Assembly: GCA_009838195.1 (NCBI GenBank)
Contig: VXSC01000032.1
Coordinates: forward strand, 52,060 to 116,059
Source: Rhodothermaceae bacterium
GTDB taxonomy: Bacteria; Bacteroidota; Rhodothermia; Rhodothermales; Bin80
Reading direction: 5' to 3'
DNA length: 64,000 bases
Numbering within the stretch: the stretch's first letter is position 1; each line of letters starts with the position of its first letter. The notes beneath the pieces were generated by a model that worked only from the letters and a program-made list of their open reading frames with translations, was not told the DNA's origin and did not search any database. Made by a program: the position numbers and the translations under genes. Positions 28,664 to 36,951 of this stretch are shown here, piece after piece.

Positions 28664-29515
28664 TCAGAATATCTCCGCCAGCGATCTAGGCATGCAGGTA
28701 GCAATGCCTTTCTCCGTTTCATGTAAGCTGGCGACAGTAACTTCGAGATCGTGCTCAAAAAATAGTTGCCATTGATGTTCCAGTGCCTCGCGAAGAAACA
28801 CCTCCTTTTCCTTCATCGTGATCAGCGGTTGAACATCATAAGCCATAACCCAGGGACCTCGCAAATGATGAACCGTTGGTAAAAGGTCGGCACAAAATAC
28901 AAGGGAACCCTCCCTTCCACTGACCTTGACCAACTGCTGCGCGGTCGTGTGTCCATTCATCACTAAAAGATCTATCCCTGGAAAAATACTCCCTCCACCA
29001 GGATGTGTTTTTAGCTGTCCTGATGCAGCCAACGGCTCAAAATTATGGACGAAAAAAGACGCTCTTTCACGGATATTGGGGTTTCTAGCTACCTCTAGGT
29101 GATGCTGCTGCAAATGATAGATGGCATTTTTGAATTTGGGGACGATTCGGGAACCCCTGCGATCTGTACTTCCACCCGCGTGATCAAAGTGCAGATGTGT
29201 CAAAATGACATCTGTAACATCATCAACACTAAACCCTGCCTTTTTGAGAGAGGCTTCCAATAAGCATCCCTCCAATGCATAGATATCTCTAAACCGCTGG
29301 TCATACTTGTTACCAGCACCATTATCAATGAGAACGAGGCGTCCATCCCCTTCAAGAAGGAGCGATCTCATTGACATCCGGATACGATTGCGATCATCCG
29401 GTGGGATCCGGCGCTCCCATAGTACGCGTGGAATAATCCCAAACATTGCGCCCCCATCAAGTCTGAAGCGACCGCACTCAATCGTGTGCAGAGTATAGGG
29501 TCCAATCTGTGACAT
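28664..29515 (-). CDS. MBL-fold metallo-hydrolase
   Basis: The protein has 283 residues from ATG 29515. The metallo-beta-lactamase motif THLHFDHAGG provides H-x-H-x-D-H (107-112), with later His ligands in GHTTAQQ and the SLHETEKG tail, and an Asp in VFCADLLPT. Together they should bind two metal ions. The layout resembles lactonase-like MBL hydrolases, but the substrate is unknown. The longer frame upstream lies inside the LON-domain gene and was rejected. It starts five bases after that gene, so the two are probably co-transcribed and end at the candidate terminator near 28.6 kb. Confidence 0.88.
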   Translation of the reverse strand: MSQIGPYTLHTIECGRFRLDGGAMFGIIPRVLWERRIPPDDRNRIRMSMRSLLLEGDGRLVLIDNGAGNKYDQRFRDIYALEGCLLEASLKKAGFSVDDVTDVILTHLHFDHAGGSTDRRGSRIVPKFKNAIYHLQQHHLEVARNPNIRERASFFVHNFEPLAASGQLKTHPGGGSIFPGIDLLVMNGHTTAQQLVKVSGREGSLVFCADLLPTVHHLRGPWVMAYDVQPLITMKEKEVFLREALEHQWQLFFEHDLEVTVASLHETEKGIATCMPRSLAEIF

Positions 29516-29520
29516 TAACG

Positions 29521-30165
29521 CTAACTTTTTTCGGGAGGGAAGTCCTTGAAATGTCCATTTGACATTACCCGCTGACGGATTTCCCATTTTTCAACAACCT
29601 TGGGGATCAACTCCGCAAGGTATTCACTTAAGAACTGAACCCGCTCGCTCTCGCACTGTACTTCGAGTAAGCCCTGACGTTGATCAAGTGACAATCCACA
29701 ATTTCGCCCGATTAGCCATGAGACTGAATGCTCGGATTGGTAGTATTGAGGATCTACCGTTCGACCAGCAATTTCCAAAAGTTTAATATGCTGTGCAATC
29801 AGTTGCTCTTTTTTGATCAGAGATACCACTTCGGTTGTATCATTGTACTGCTCTACAACTCCCTGCTGATATGCCTTGGCTCTATCTATTCGGATAATTT
29901 GAACTCGATGAATTCCTTCAGCTTGGATATCAACTCGGCCATCAGCATATTGCGCGAGAACATGTTCAATATGAGCGACACAGCCAATTTCACTTATCTG
30001 TCTGTCATTACCACGTACAATCACAAACGGCACATCCTTAGCCAAGCAGCTGGCGACCATCTCCTTGTAGCGCGGCTCAAATATATGCAGATTTTTCCGC
30101 TCGCCTGGATACAATACGGTTTCCAGAAGAAAAAGCCCCAGCTTTTTTGGTATATCGGCGCTCAT
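29521..30165 (-). CDS. LON substrate-binding-domain protein
   Basis: The protein has 214 residues. The N-terminal LON domain is clear: LGLFLLETVLYPGERKNLHI, FEPRYKEMVASCL, and the IGCVAHIEHVLAQYADGR strand pair. No AAA+ ATPase or protease domain follows, so it is the stand-alone LON-domain type (YcaO-neighbour/CRBN-like family). Its biochemical role is not established; substrate binding for a protease is a guess. It is translated just ahead of the MBL gene and divergent from the beta-barrel gene, with 56 bases between starts. Confidence 0.88.
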   Translation of the reverse strand: MSADIPKKLGLFLLETVLYPGERKNLHIFEPRYKEMVASCLAKDVPFVIVRGNDRQISEIGCVAHIEHVLAQYADGRVDIQAEGIHRVQIIRIDRAKAYQQGVVEQYNDTTEVVSLIKKEQLIAQHIKLLEIAGRTVDPQYYQSEHSVSWLIGRNCGLSLDQRQGLLEVQCESERVQFLSEYLAELIPKVVEKWEIRQRVMSNGHFKDFPPEKS

Positions 30166-30221
30166 AGTGAGTTCGTATGAGGGTATCGCGTGTGTGTTTC
30201 CTTTCTATGATCTGCTGAATC

Positions 30222-31502
30222 ATGTATCGGCTTCTATTTCTTGGCCTTCTTATTGCACCAATCTCGCTTGCGGATTGTATAGCACAAAGTGGGTTTGGAG
30301 GCATGAACCAACTGTCAGAAAAGCTTGTGGAGCAGCGCTGGCAGACTCATAGACAGCTTGATGTTATGGGTGGAGTATCGCTAATTGGTGCGCAGTGGAG
30401 AGGTCTTGCGTTACTGAACTTGGAGGCAGCCAATTACCCTTTTGCACTGCGACTGCGTGGAAGTGCGAGACAGGGACCTCTTGGACGTTATGTCCCCGAC
30501 TGGGACGAAGCCTATGATTTCTTGCGTCTCATTCAGTTTGCCCGCGTTCAGGCAGATAACCATTATGCCCGTATCGGCCCGATTCGAGATATGCGCCACG
30601 GGATCGGACATGTGGTCAATCATTTTAGTTCATCTGTCTCCTGGGATGCAAGAACTATTGGAGCTGAACTGGCGTGGACTAGAGGGATCTTTGAATTCAG
30701 TGGTTTCACGGCAGACGTACTATTTAACAACTTGGTTGGTGCAAGAGCAAGTCTTGACCTCCCGTATACCAGTGAATTGGGAATTAACTATTCCAATCAT
30801 CATCCTACCAATTTGACAGCATGGAGTATCGATTTACAGAGCGAACTGTTTGAGACAGGGCGTATCGCCTTTGCTCCCTATGTCAGCTACGCATGGTATA
30901 CACGATATGGGGATGGGTTGGCATTTGGTGCTGATGTAAGAAGCTTGGGTTTTCTGGATATATTAAGCTTTCGGATAAGAGTCGGGGCTTTCTACAACAG
31001 TCGCCATTTCATCCCGGGCTATATAGGAACTCTGTTTAGTGTGAACAACTCCCAGAATCGCATCATCCGTAGTGGAGCAGATTTACAGAGAATCGCATCG
31101 GGAGATTTTGCAGGTTTACTTCTTCAGGAAGCTCGCGGCGTCAACGATCTACTCACAGAATTTGAGCTCCAGATCAGGGATACATTCTGGATTGCCTATA
31201 GCTGGCGGCGGCATTATGGCGCCCAGCGGCTTAGCGAACTTTACTTCCGACTATTCATGAAGGCGGGTGACTATTTTAATCTTGAGGTTGGCGTTGATCG
31301 CTTGGGAGAACGTACATTCGCAGATGTATTCACGGCTTTTTCTGAACAAAGCGCGCTCATTTTTGCCACCGTCCTCCGTATTAGAGGATCAATCTTCCTT
31401 CGCACAGAGGCCCGATACACCTTTGAACCTATTGATCCTGTACCCCATTATTTGGTTCAGAGACGCTTTGAACCGACCTTGGGAATTCGTGTGAGTCTTT
31501 AG
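30222..31502 (+). CDS. Predicted outer-membrane beta-barrel protein, unknown family
   Basis: The protein has 426 residues with a signal peptide (MYRLLFLGLLIAPISLADC, cleavage near CIA-QS). The mature part consists of alternating hydrophobic/polar strands with many Tyr, Phe and Trp, separated by short turns, and ends in FEPTLGIRVSL. A conserved-looking segment around 120-150 (YARIGPIRDMRHGIGHVVNH) is a good search seed. I cannot name the family; capsule-assembly (Wzi-like) or general porin roles are possible. It is a single gene on the plus strand, followed by about 250 bases of intergenic DNA. Confidence 0.6.
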   Translation: MYRLLFLGLLIAPISLADCIAQSGFGGMNQLSEKLVEQRWQTHRQLDVMGGVSLIGAQWRGLALLNLEAANYPFALRLRGSARQGPLGRYVPDWDEAYDFLRLIQFARVQADNHYARIGPIRDMRHGIGHVVNHFSSSVSWDARTIGAELAWTRGIFEFSGFTADVLFNNLVGARASLDLPYTSELGINYSNHHPTNLTAWSIDLQSELFETGRIAFAPYVSYAWYTRYGDGLAFGADVRSLGFLDILSFRIRVGAFYNSRHFIPGYIGTLFSVNNSQNRIIRSGADLQRIASGDFAGLLLQEARGVNDLLTEFELQIRDTFWIAYSWRRHYGAQRLSELYFRLFMKAGDYFNLEVGVDRLGERTFADVFTAFSEQSALIFATVLRIRGSIFLRTEARYTFEPIDPVPHYLVQRRFEPTLGIRVSL

Positions 31503-31579
31503 GGAATATGAAGTATAAAGCTTCGTGATCTTCGAAAACCTTGGATCCACAACATTGTGGGGGTTATTGCAACTTCCGC

Positions 31580-31648
31580 CTAGTCCAAGAATTCCTCGCC
31601 CAGTTCCGGTACGTCACTGAAATCGATGTTCTCGCTCTTAGCGACCAT
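31580..31648 (-). pseudogene. Fragment resembling the N-terminus of a BrnA-like antitoxin
   Basis: A 22-codon reading frame starts at ATG 31648 and reads MVAKSENIDFSDVPELGEEF, then L-D and a stop. The pattern of an acidic S-D-x-P-E-L segment followed by E-F is typical of the start of BrnA-type antitoxins, whose DNA-binding domain would follow but is missing. Just upstream on the same strand is a short open stretch (to 31652) ending in LLTLE. Both look like debris of a toxin-antitoxin locus. The match is from memory of the family and is short, so confidence is low. Confidence 0.3.
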
Positions 31649-31702
31649 GATCTACTCCAGCGTGAGGAGCACTTCGCGGCGCTCATCGACCCACAGGAGT
31701 TG

Positions 31703-31726
31703 ATATGCAAGCTCACGCTTGCATAT
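31703..31726. promoter_or_regulatory. Perfect 10-base inverted repeat, candidate ArsR operator
   Basis: Arms ATATGCAAGC (31703-31712) and GCTTGCATAT (31717-31726) are exact inverse complements with a 4-base spacer. The repeat overlaps the -35 element of the promoter for the ArsR gene. Winged-helix ArsR dimers bind such imperfect or perfect dyads and repress their own operon. Assignment of this site to this regulator is inferred from position. Confidence 0.6.
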
Positions 31727-31747
31727 TCTGAGGAATTATATTATATT
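31719..31747 (+). promoter_or_regulatory. Candidate promoter of the arsR-VOC operon
   Basis: TTGCAT (31719-31724), a 17-base spacer, then TATATT (31742-31747). The expected start of transcription falls at about 31754-31755, on the GTG start codon of the ArsR gene, so the mRNA would be leaderless. A second, weaker TTGATA/TATTCT pair (31700-31729) overlaps. Confidence 0.5.
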
Positions 31748-31754
31748 GGGTCAT

Positions 31755-32066
31755 GTGGACATCTATCGCGCAATCGCTGACCGAACTAGGCGGGCCATCC
31801 TGGATGAGCTCGTGAATCGGTCGGGTCAATCGCTTTTCGAGCTTTGTGCACGCCTGATCATGAAACACGGCATTAGTTCCTCGCGACAGGCGGTCTCGCA
31901 ACACCTAGATGTCCTGGAAGCCGTCGGGCTCATTCGCACGAGACGCGTGGGGAGGTCGAAGCTCCACTGGTTCGTGGGCGCCCCACTCAAGGCAATCAGG
32001 AAGCGATGGCCGATTTCAACGGACGAGGACACTTCACACTCAGCAGACGAAAACATCAAGAAATGA
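31755..32066 (+). CDS. ArsR-family winged-helix transcriptional repressor
   Basis: The protein has 103 residues from GTG 31755. The frame is open upstream, but an earlier start would lie within the operator. It begins DIYRAIADRTRRAILDELV, the ArsR/SmtB helix 1-2 pattern. The recognition helix SRQAVSQHLDVLEAVGLI and the wing TRRVGRSKLHWF follow. No Cys-box for metal sensing is seen, so it is more like the ArsR regulators paired with VOC or AHSA1 genes. Its stop overlaps the VOC start (ATGA). Autoregulation through the inverted repeat upstream is likely. Confidence 0.8.
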   Translation: MDIYRAIADRTRRAILDELVNRSGQSLFELCARLIMKHGISSSRQAVSQHLDVLEAVGLIRTRRVGRSKLHWFVGAPLKAIRKRWPISTDEDTSHSADENIKK

Positions 32067-32458
32067 GAATCAACCTAGCTGGCGTCTTTGTGGACGACCA
32101 ACAGAAGGCACTTAGTTTCTACACAGAAACACTTGGCTTTCGGCTCAAACACAACATCCCCCTGGGAGAATACGCATGGATCACCGTGGTATCCGAGGAG
32201 GCTCCAGAGGGGACCGAATTGGTGCTTGAGCCTGCTGAACACCCCGCAGTTGGCCCGTTCAGGAAGGCGCTCGTGGAGGACGGGATCCCCTACACCGCCT
32301 TCGCGGTCGACGATGTCAGAGCCGAGCACGACCGTCTCGTGGCGAAAGATGTGCGATTCGTGCAGCCGCCAACCGACCTAGGGAATGTCATAATCGCAGT
32401 CTTCGACGATACATGCGGCAACCTGATCCAGATCATGGAGGAGAAGACTCAACCGTGA
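32063..32458 (+). CDS. VOC (glyoxalase/bleomycin resistance) superfamily protein
   Basis: The protein has 131 residues from ATG 32063, overlapping the ArsR stop by four bases, so translation is coupled. It shows the two beta-alpha-beta-beta-beta modules: INLAGVFVDDQQKALSFYTE at the start and YTAFAVDDVRAEHDRLVAKD in the middle, ending DDTCGNLIQIME, where the Glu is a usual metal ligand. Members detoxify methylglyoxal, bind antibiotics or act as dioxygenases; which applies here is unknown. GC content appears higher than in flanking genes, suggesting acquisition with arsR. Confidence 0.85.
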   Translation: MRINLAGVFVDDQQKALSFYTETLGFRLKHNIPLGEYAWITVVSEEAPEGTELVLEPAEHPAVGPFRKALVEDGIPYTAFAVDDVRAEHDRLVAKDVRFVQPPTDLGNVIIAVFDDTCGNLIQIMEEKTQP

Positions 32459-32509
32459 CGCTCGTGAGATTAACCACGAATGACCTCTCACGAGTTTGTA
32501 GATAGCGGA

Positions 32510-33514
32510 CTACGAAACACCTTCACTCATTTCAATCATACGCTCAATTGGTCTGAGCGCACGTTTGCGGATAGATTCTTCCATGCGAATTTCGGGCAAT
32601 TCGTAATGCATACAGGTGTATAGTTTCTCGAGCGTGTTCAGACGCATATGTGGACACTGGCTGCAGTTACATCCGCTTTCAGGGGGGGCGGGAATAAAAT
32701 GTTTGTGGGGGGAATCTTTTCGCATCTGATGCAGAATTCCCTCTTCCGTGGCGATGATAAAGGAATCTCCCTCATCCTCGCGTGCAAAACGGCGGATTGC
32801 GCTGGTCGAACCAACAAAATCAGCATGCCGGAGGACCGCCTCCTCGCATTCTGGATGGGCCAATACCTTGGCTGCAGGAAATTCAATTTTCAACGCAAGC
32901 AGTTTCCGCTCACTGAAGGTCTCATGAACAATGCAAACCCCATCCCAGATTTTTAATTTGCGCCCTGTCTTCCGTTCAAGCCAGCGACCCAGGTTTCGGT
33001 CAGGAGCAAAAATGACCGGCTGAGATTCCGGTATCATTCGTAGTAAGTGCTCTGCATTGGTCGATGTGCAGATAATGTCACTTCTGGCCTTCACTGCAGC
33101 GGAACAGTTGATGTAGGACATAACCAGATGATCTGAGTACTGATCACAAAAAACTTGGAATTCATCCGCCGGACACGTATCTGCCAAGGAGCAGCCCGCA
33201 TTCAGATCTGGAAGTAAAACCTTCTTTTCAGGGCTTAGAATTTTTGCGGTCTCGGCCATAAAATGAACCCCAGCAAACACAATAATATCCGCCGAAGTTG
33301 CCGCTGCCTGCCGGGAAAGACCTAATGAATCTCCAATAAAATCAGCGACATCCTGAATTGCAGGCTCCTGATAATAATGCGCAAGCAGGATAGCATTCTT
33401 CTCCTTCTTGAGGGCCTCAATCTCCTCATAGAGATCCAGAGCTTGATCCACAGGGTCATCAATGAACCCGATCTGCTCCAATCGACTATCCAGAATATCT
33501 TGTGGTACAGGCAT
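32510..33514 (-). CDS. nadA: Quinolinate synthase
   Basis: The protein has 334 residues. The three cysteines that hold the 4Fe-4S cluster are placed as in NadA: one in [13 protein letters not shown], a second in the [21 protein letters not shown] repeat region, and one in the C-terminal [10 protein letters not shown] segment. Family motifs [14 protein letters not shown] and [14 protein letters not shown] are present. The enzyme condenses iminoaspartate with dihydroxyacetone phosphate to make quinolinate for NAD. nadB and nadC are not in the window. It has its own upstream gap of about 120 bases. Confidence 0.97.
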   Translation of the reverse strand: MPVPQDILDSRLEQIGFIDDPVDQALDLYEEIEALKKEKNAILLAHYYQEPAIQDVADFIGDSLGLSRQAAATSADIIVFAGVHFMAETAKILSPEKKVLLPDLNAGCSLADTCPADEFQVFCDQYSDHLVMSYINCSAAVKARSDIICTSTNAEHLLRMIPESQPVIFAPDRNLGRWLERKTGRKLKIWDGVCIVHETFSERKLLALKIEFPAAKVLAHPECEEAVLRHADFVGSTSAIRRFAREDEGDSFIIATEEGILHQMRKDSPHKHFIPAPPESGCNCSQCPHMRLNTLEKLYTCMHYELPEIRMEESIRKRALRPIERMIEMSEGVS

Positions 33515-33636
33515 GATTCTAAGCTAACATGACACCGCCTGCATCTGCGTATCCACTCTGGCTAACGATCCAAGTGTATTTTTGTGCCGAAATACAACTC
33601 AACCATCAGTCATATCCGTACAATAGCAACTGGGGC

Positions 33637-34317
33637 TCAGTTTTCGTGGAGCCGGCCATCCTGCAATACCAGGATACGGTCACACAATTCACTCAGAGCA
33701 GGATTATGGGTGGCGATCACAAAAGCCTGGTTATGAGTCCGGCTCAGGTTGAGTAATTCTTCGTGGAGCATACCAGCGGTTTTTGTATCTAAACTGCCGG
33801 TGGGCTCGTCCGCAAGAACCAGTGCTGGCTGATTCATTAATGCACGTGCAACAGCTACGCGCTGCTGCTCTCCGCCCGAAAGCTCTGACGGACGATGGTT
33901 TAGACGCGACTGAAGCCCTAATTGCTCAAGAAGAATTGTCGCCCTCTGCTGAGCCTTTTGCAGTGCTTCGCCACCAATCAGTGCTGGCATTGCCACGTTC
34001 TCCAGCGCACTGAACTCGGGAAGTAAATGGTGGAATTGAAAGATGAAACCAACCGACTGATTTCTCCAGCGGCTAAGTAGATCATCATTCTGTTGAAAAA
34101 TATCCTGTCCACCATATGATATGGTCCCTTGATCTGGTCGGTCCAGAGCACCCAACAAATGGAGTAATGTCGTTTTGCCCGTTCCGCTGTCTCCAATGAC
34201 CGCAACCACTTCACCAGCATTCACCGTCAGAGATACTCCTTGTAACACTTCTAGTCTCCCCCCAGAGCCCGTCTCGAACCCTTTATGCAAATTTATTGCG
34301 ATTAAGCGGGGCGACAT
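33637..34317 (-). CDS. lolD: LolD-type ABC transporter ATP-binding protein
   Basis: The protein has 226 residues. It has Walker A GDSGTGKTT, a Q-loop in FIFQFHHLLPEFSALENVAMP (the FxxLxxEFTALENV pattern of the LolD/MacB group), the signature LSGGEQQRVAVARAL and Walker B LVLADEPTGSLD. LolD drives release of lipoproteins from the inner membrane with LolC/LolE, but no permease gene is adjacent, so assignment to Lol rather than another MacB-like exporter is provisional. Its ATG shares a base with the stop of the preceding gene (TAATG), indicating coupling. Confidence 0.85.
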   Translation of the reverse strand: MSPRLIAINLHKGFETGSGGRLEVLQGVSLTVNAGEVVAVIGDSGTGKTTLLHLLGALDRPDQGTISYGGQDIFQQNDDLLSRWRNQSVGFIFQFHHLLPEFSALENVAMPALIGGEALQKAQQRATILLEQLGLQSRLNHRPSELSGGEQQRVAVARALMNQPALVLADEPTGSLDTKTAGMLHEELLNLSRTHNQAFVIATHNPALSELCDRILVLQDGRLHEN

Positions 34318-35567
34318 TAAAAAAATCGCGTATTAACTACGTTGGCAAACTTTGAACCAAACGTATACGTGAAGGCAATACTGGTACTGACATAATAGTC
34401 AGTAGCAAGTTCACGCTGCTGCAAGAGAATGTCTTCCAGCAACAGCTCTCCTCTTGGCAGAGAGAGTTGATCCTGAATCATTTCAAAACTTCCCTCAAGC
34501 TCCAGAGAAAATCCCTGAAAAAGACGTACGGAAATATTCGCAAAAAACTCCGCCCGTCGTTTTGATGGATCATGTAGATATTGAGAGCCCTCCAGTCCGC
34601 TGAAAATATCTCCCCAGGGGCGACGAATTGCAACCGTAGCATCCAACTCATGACGGGGCAACCATTCCTGTGTCTTGCCGAAAATCGTTGTCTCAAAATA
34701 ATCTACGTACTGTATGCCAATTCGGTAAACAAATGTAATGGCGCGACGTGTTGCAACCTCGTATGGGAATAAACTGTACTCGATCCCCGGAACGAAATAA
34801 ACCCAATGCTTCAGATTTCGATCATCGCGAGTCACATAGTCTAGAAAGACTCCTGTTGACCAATGCGGTCCCAGACTGCGGATCAAATAGCTATCCAGTC
34901 CATGTCGGGTGATACTTCTACGCACCGCCGCTCTGCCCTCCCGTTGAATCCGTACCAGATCATAATTGAAATATGGCCGAATTCGCGCCTTCCACTCCTC
35001 ACTTCGATGATCGGCGAAAAAACCCCACCGCGAATCAAACACCGTACGATTAGATTCTAAATCTAATTCAAAATCTCCACCATACAGATTAAAGACCCAG
35101 TGTCTCCACGGATCCTGGCTTAATAATTCCTCCGCTTCAGACTCCCCTCTCGTTACATAGGCAAGTGAAAAAATATCTGTACTCGCCCCTTGACCAAGAA
35201 AGGGTGCCAAACCCAGTCGAAGAGCTTCATTGATAATTGCCCTCCTCTCTTCTCGTGATGTATCCTGGTCAAAAACTCGGACTAGGTTCAATTCTGACCC
35301 CTCTAATGATCCAAGGCCGATGAAGGACAAGTCGTACTGCCGACCACTAAGCACAGTAAAACTGCTGGTTACAAAGATATGTACGTCGGCTTGATTGGGG
35401 TCTCGAACATAGTTGACAAAATCCAATTCTGTACGGATATGAGTTTCTTCACATCGATCACAATCAAGAAAGACACTCAGTCTCTCGCCAACGCCGTTCT
35501 GGCCCATAACTTCAGCCGGAATCAACATCAGGAATCCAAGCACAGTGAGTAGATAAACCTTAAGCAT
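34317..35567 (-). CDS. Exported protein with N-terminal C-x-x-C domain and C-terminal beta-barrel, unknown
   Basis: The protein has 416 residues from ATG 35567. A signal peptide (MLKVYLLTVLGFLMLIPAEV) is followed by LSVFLDCDRCEETHIRTEL and a compact domain to about 135 containing NQADVHIFVTSS. From about 160 onwards there are many short amphipathic strands (WGFFADHRSEEWKARIRPYF, YVSTSIAFTYTFGSKF) ending in a Phe pair, which suggests an outer-membrane barrel. I do not recognise the family. It sits between the NtrC-type regulator (8-base overlap) and lolD (1-base overlap), so the three are one translation-coupled unit. Confidence 0.55.
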   Translation of the reverse strand: MLKVYLLTVLGFLMLIPAEVMGQNGVGERLSVFLDCDRCEETHIRTELDFVNYVRDPNQADVHIFVTSSFTVLSGRQYDLSFIGLGSLEGSELNLVRVFDQDTSREERRAIINEALRLGLAPFLGQGASTDIFSLAYVTRGESEAEELLSQDPWRHWVFNLYGGDFELDLESNRTVFDSRWGFFADHRSEEWKARIRPYFNYDLVRIQREGRAAVRRSITRHGLDSYLIRSLGPHWSTGVFLDYVTRDDRNLKHWVYFVPGIEYSLFPYEVATRRAITFVYRIGIQYVDYFETTIFGKTQEWLPRHELDATVAIRRPWGDIFSGLEGSQYLHDPSKRRAEFFANISVRLFQGFSLELEGSFEMIQDQLSLPRGELLLEDILLQQRELATDYYVSTSIAFTYTFGSKFANVVNTRFF

Positions 35568-36945
35568 CCCGTTCAAGATTGTAATGTTTTATTCTCGTGT
35601 GCAGATGTGAGCGTTGAATCCCAATTTTTTTTGCTGTCTGGCTCACATTCCAATTGTTTTCCTCCAGCTTCTGCTGAAGGAACAGACGTTCTGTGTGATC
35701 ACGGAAGTCCGCAAGTTTACCATAATGCTTAGCCATTGTATGAATCTGATCTTCCTCAGAAGATGCGGGCACGACCAAGTTCTCCACGTCCGACAGGGTT
35801 ACGGTATCCGTTTCACTCAGAATCATTAGACGTTCAACCACATTGCTGACTTCCCGGACATTCCCGCGCCATGACAACGACGCGAGTTTGTTGATTGCCT
35901 CGCTGGTAAAGATTTTAGGTGGAAGTCCATTTCGTTTTGACAGCCGGGAAGCGAAATGGTCAATTAGCATCGACACATCCCCGGTCCGCTCTCTAATTGG
36001 AGGCATATTCAGAAGGATCACACTCAGTCTGTGATATAAATCTTCCCGAAATTTCCCCTCGTCAATAGCGACGCGTAGATCCTTGTTCGTCGCAGCAACC
36101 ACACGGACATCTACATTGATCGTACGCTCCCCACCTACCCTGGTAAGTTTGTTTTCCTGCAGAACCCTCAGAACTTTTGCCTGAGCGGGCATGCTCATGT
36201 CACCAATCTCATCAAGAAATAGTGTGCCACTGTGTGCTTGTTCAAATTTTCCGATTCGCTGGCGGTTCGCACCTGTAAACGAGCCTTTTTCATGACCAAA
36301 CAACTCACTTTCGATAAGTTCTGAGGGGATTGCGGCGCAATTCACTGCGACCATTGGCCCTTCCCTGCGGAGACTTTGAGTATGGATCCAGCGCGCTGCC
36401 AATTCTTTTCCTGTACCAGGCTCCCCGGTGATGAGTACCCGGGCCTCGGTAGGACCAACACGTTCGATCAATTCTTTCACCGCATGCATGGCCCGACTAT
36501 CACCCAACATAGGCACAAGAACACTCCCCTGTTGCTGCTTCAAGGCTTGTCGCAACCGCCGATTCTCAATCACCAGCTTTCCTCGCTCAACCGCAGAACG
36601 AACGGTAACCAAAAGATGTTGTAGGTCTGGCGGCTTTTCGATGAAATGGAACGCCCCAGATTGCGTGGCTTCTACAGCGGTCTTGATATCTGCATGACCA
36701 CTGATCATAATTACAGGTAACTCCGGCCATGTCTCCACACATGTAGCCAGAACCTGCAACCCATCCTGCTTTGGCATTTTAATGTCCAGAAGAACCACAT
36801 CAAATGTGGATTTTCTGAGCTTATTTAACGCTTCTTCGCCATCCGTTGCTTCTTCAACCACAAGGTCTTCGTACTCCAGGATCTCCCGAAGTGTCCTTCG
36901 AATACTTACCTCGTCATCGACAACCAGCACACGGGATGCAGACAT
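35560..36945 (-). CDS. NtrC-family sigma-54-dependent response regulator
   Basis: The protein has 461 residues. The receiver domain has phospho-acceptor Asp54 (VVLLDIKMPK). The AAA+ domain carries Walker A GEPGTGKE, ESELFGHEKGSFTGA with a Ser in the usual GAFTGA sigma-54 loop, and GGERTINVDVRVVAATN. The C-terminal Fis-type helix-turn-helix is NWNVSQTAKKIGIQRSHLHTR. It should activate sigma-54 promoters upon phosphorylation. No histidine kinase or rpoN is adjacent, so the signal is unknown. It starts six bases after the TPR gene stop and overlaps the barrel gene downstream. Confidence 0.93.
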   Translation of the reverse strand: MSASRVLVVDDEVSIRRTLREILEYEDLVVEEATDGEEALNKLRKSTFDVVLLDIKMPKQDGLQVLATCVETWPELPVIMISGHADIKTAVEATQSGAFHFIEKPPDLQHLLVTVRSAVERGKLVIENRRLRQALKQQQGSVLVPMLGDSRAMHAVKELIERVGPTEARVLITGEPGTGKELAARWIHTQSLRREGPMVAVNCAAIPSELIESELFGHEKGSFTGANRQRIGKFEQAHSGTLFLDEIGDMSMPAQAKVLRVLQENKLTRVGGERTINVDVRVVAATNKDLRVAIDEGKFREDLYHRLSVILLNMPPIRERTGDVSMLIDHFASRLSKRNGLPPKIFTSEAINKLASLSWRGNVREVSNVVERLMILSETDTVTLSDVENLVVPASSEEDQIHTMAKHYGKLADFRDHTERLFLQQKLEENNWNVSQTAKKIGIQRSHLHTRIKHYNLERDA

Positions 36946-36951
36946 TCCTAT

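Noticed and set aside
31541..31780. 79-codon open frame on the plus strand
   Set aside because: It overlaps the operator, promoter and ArsR start in another frame and shows no protein-like pattern.
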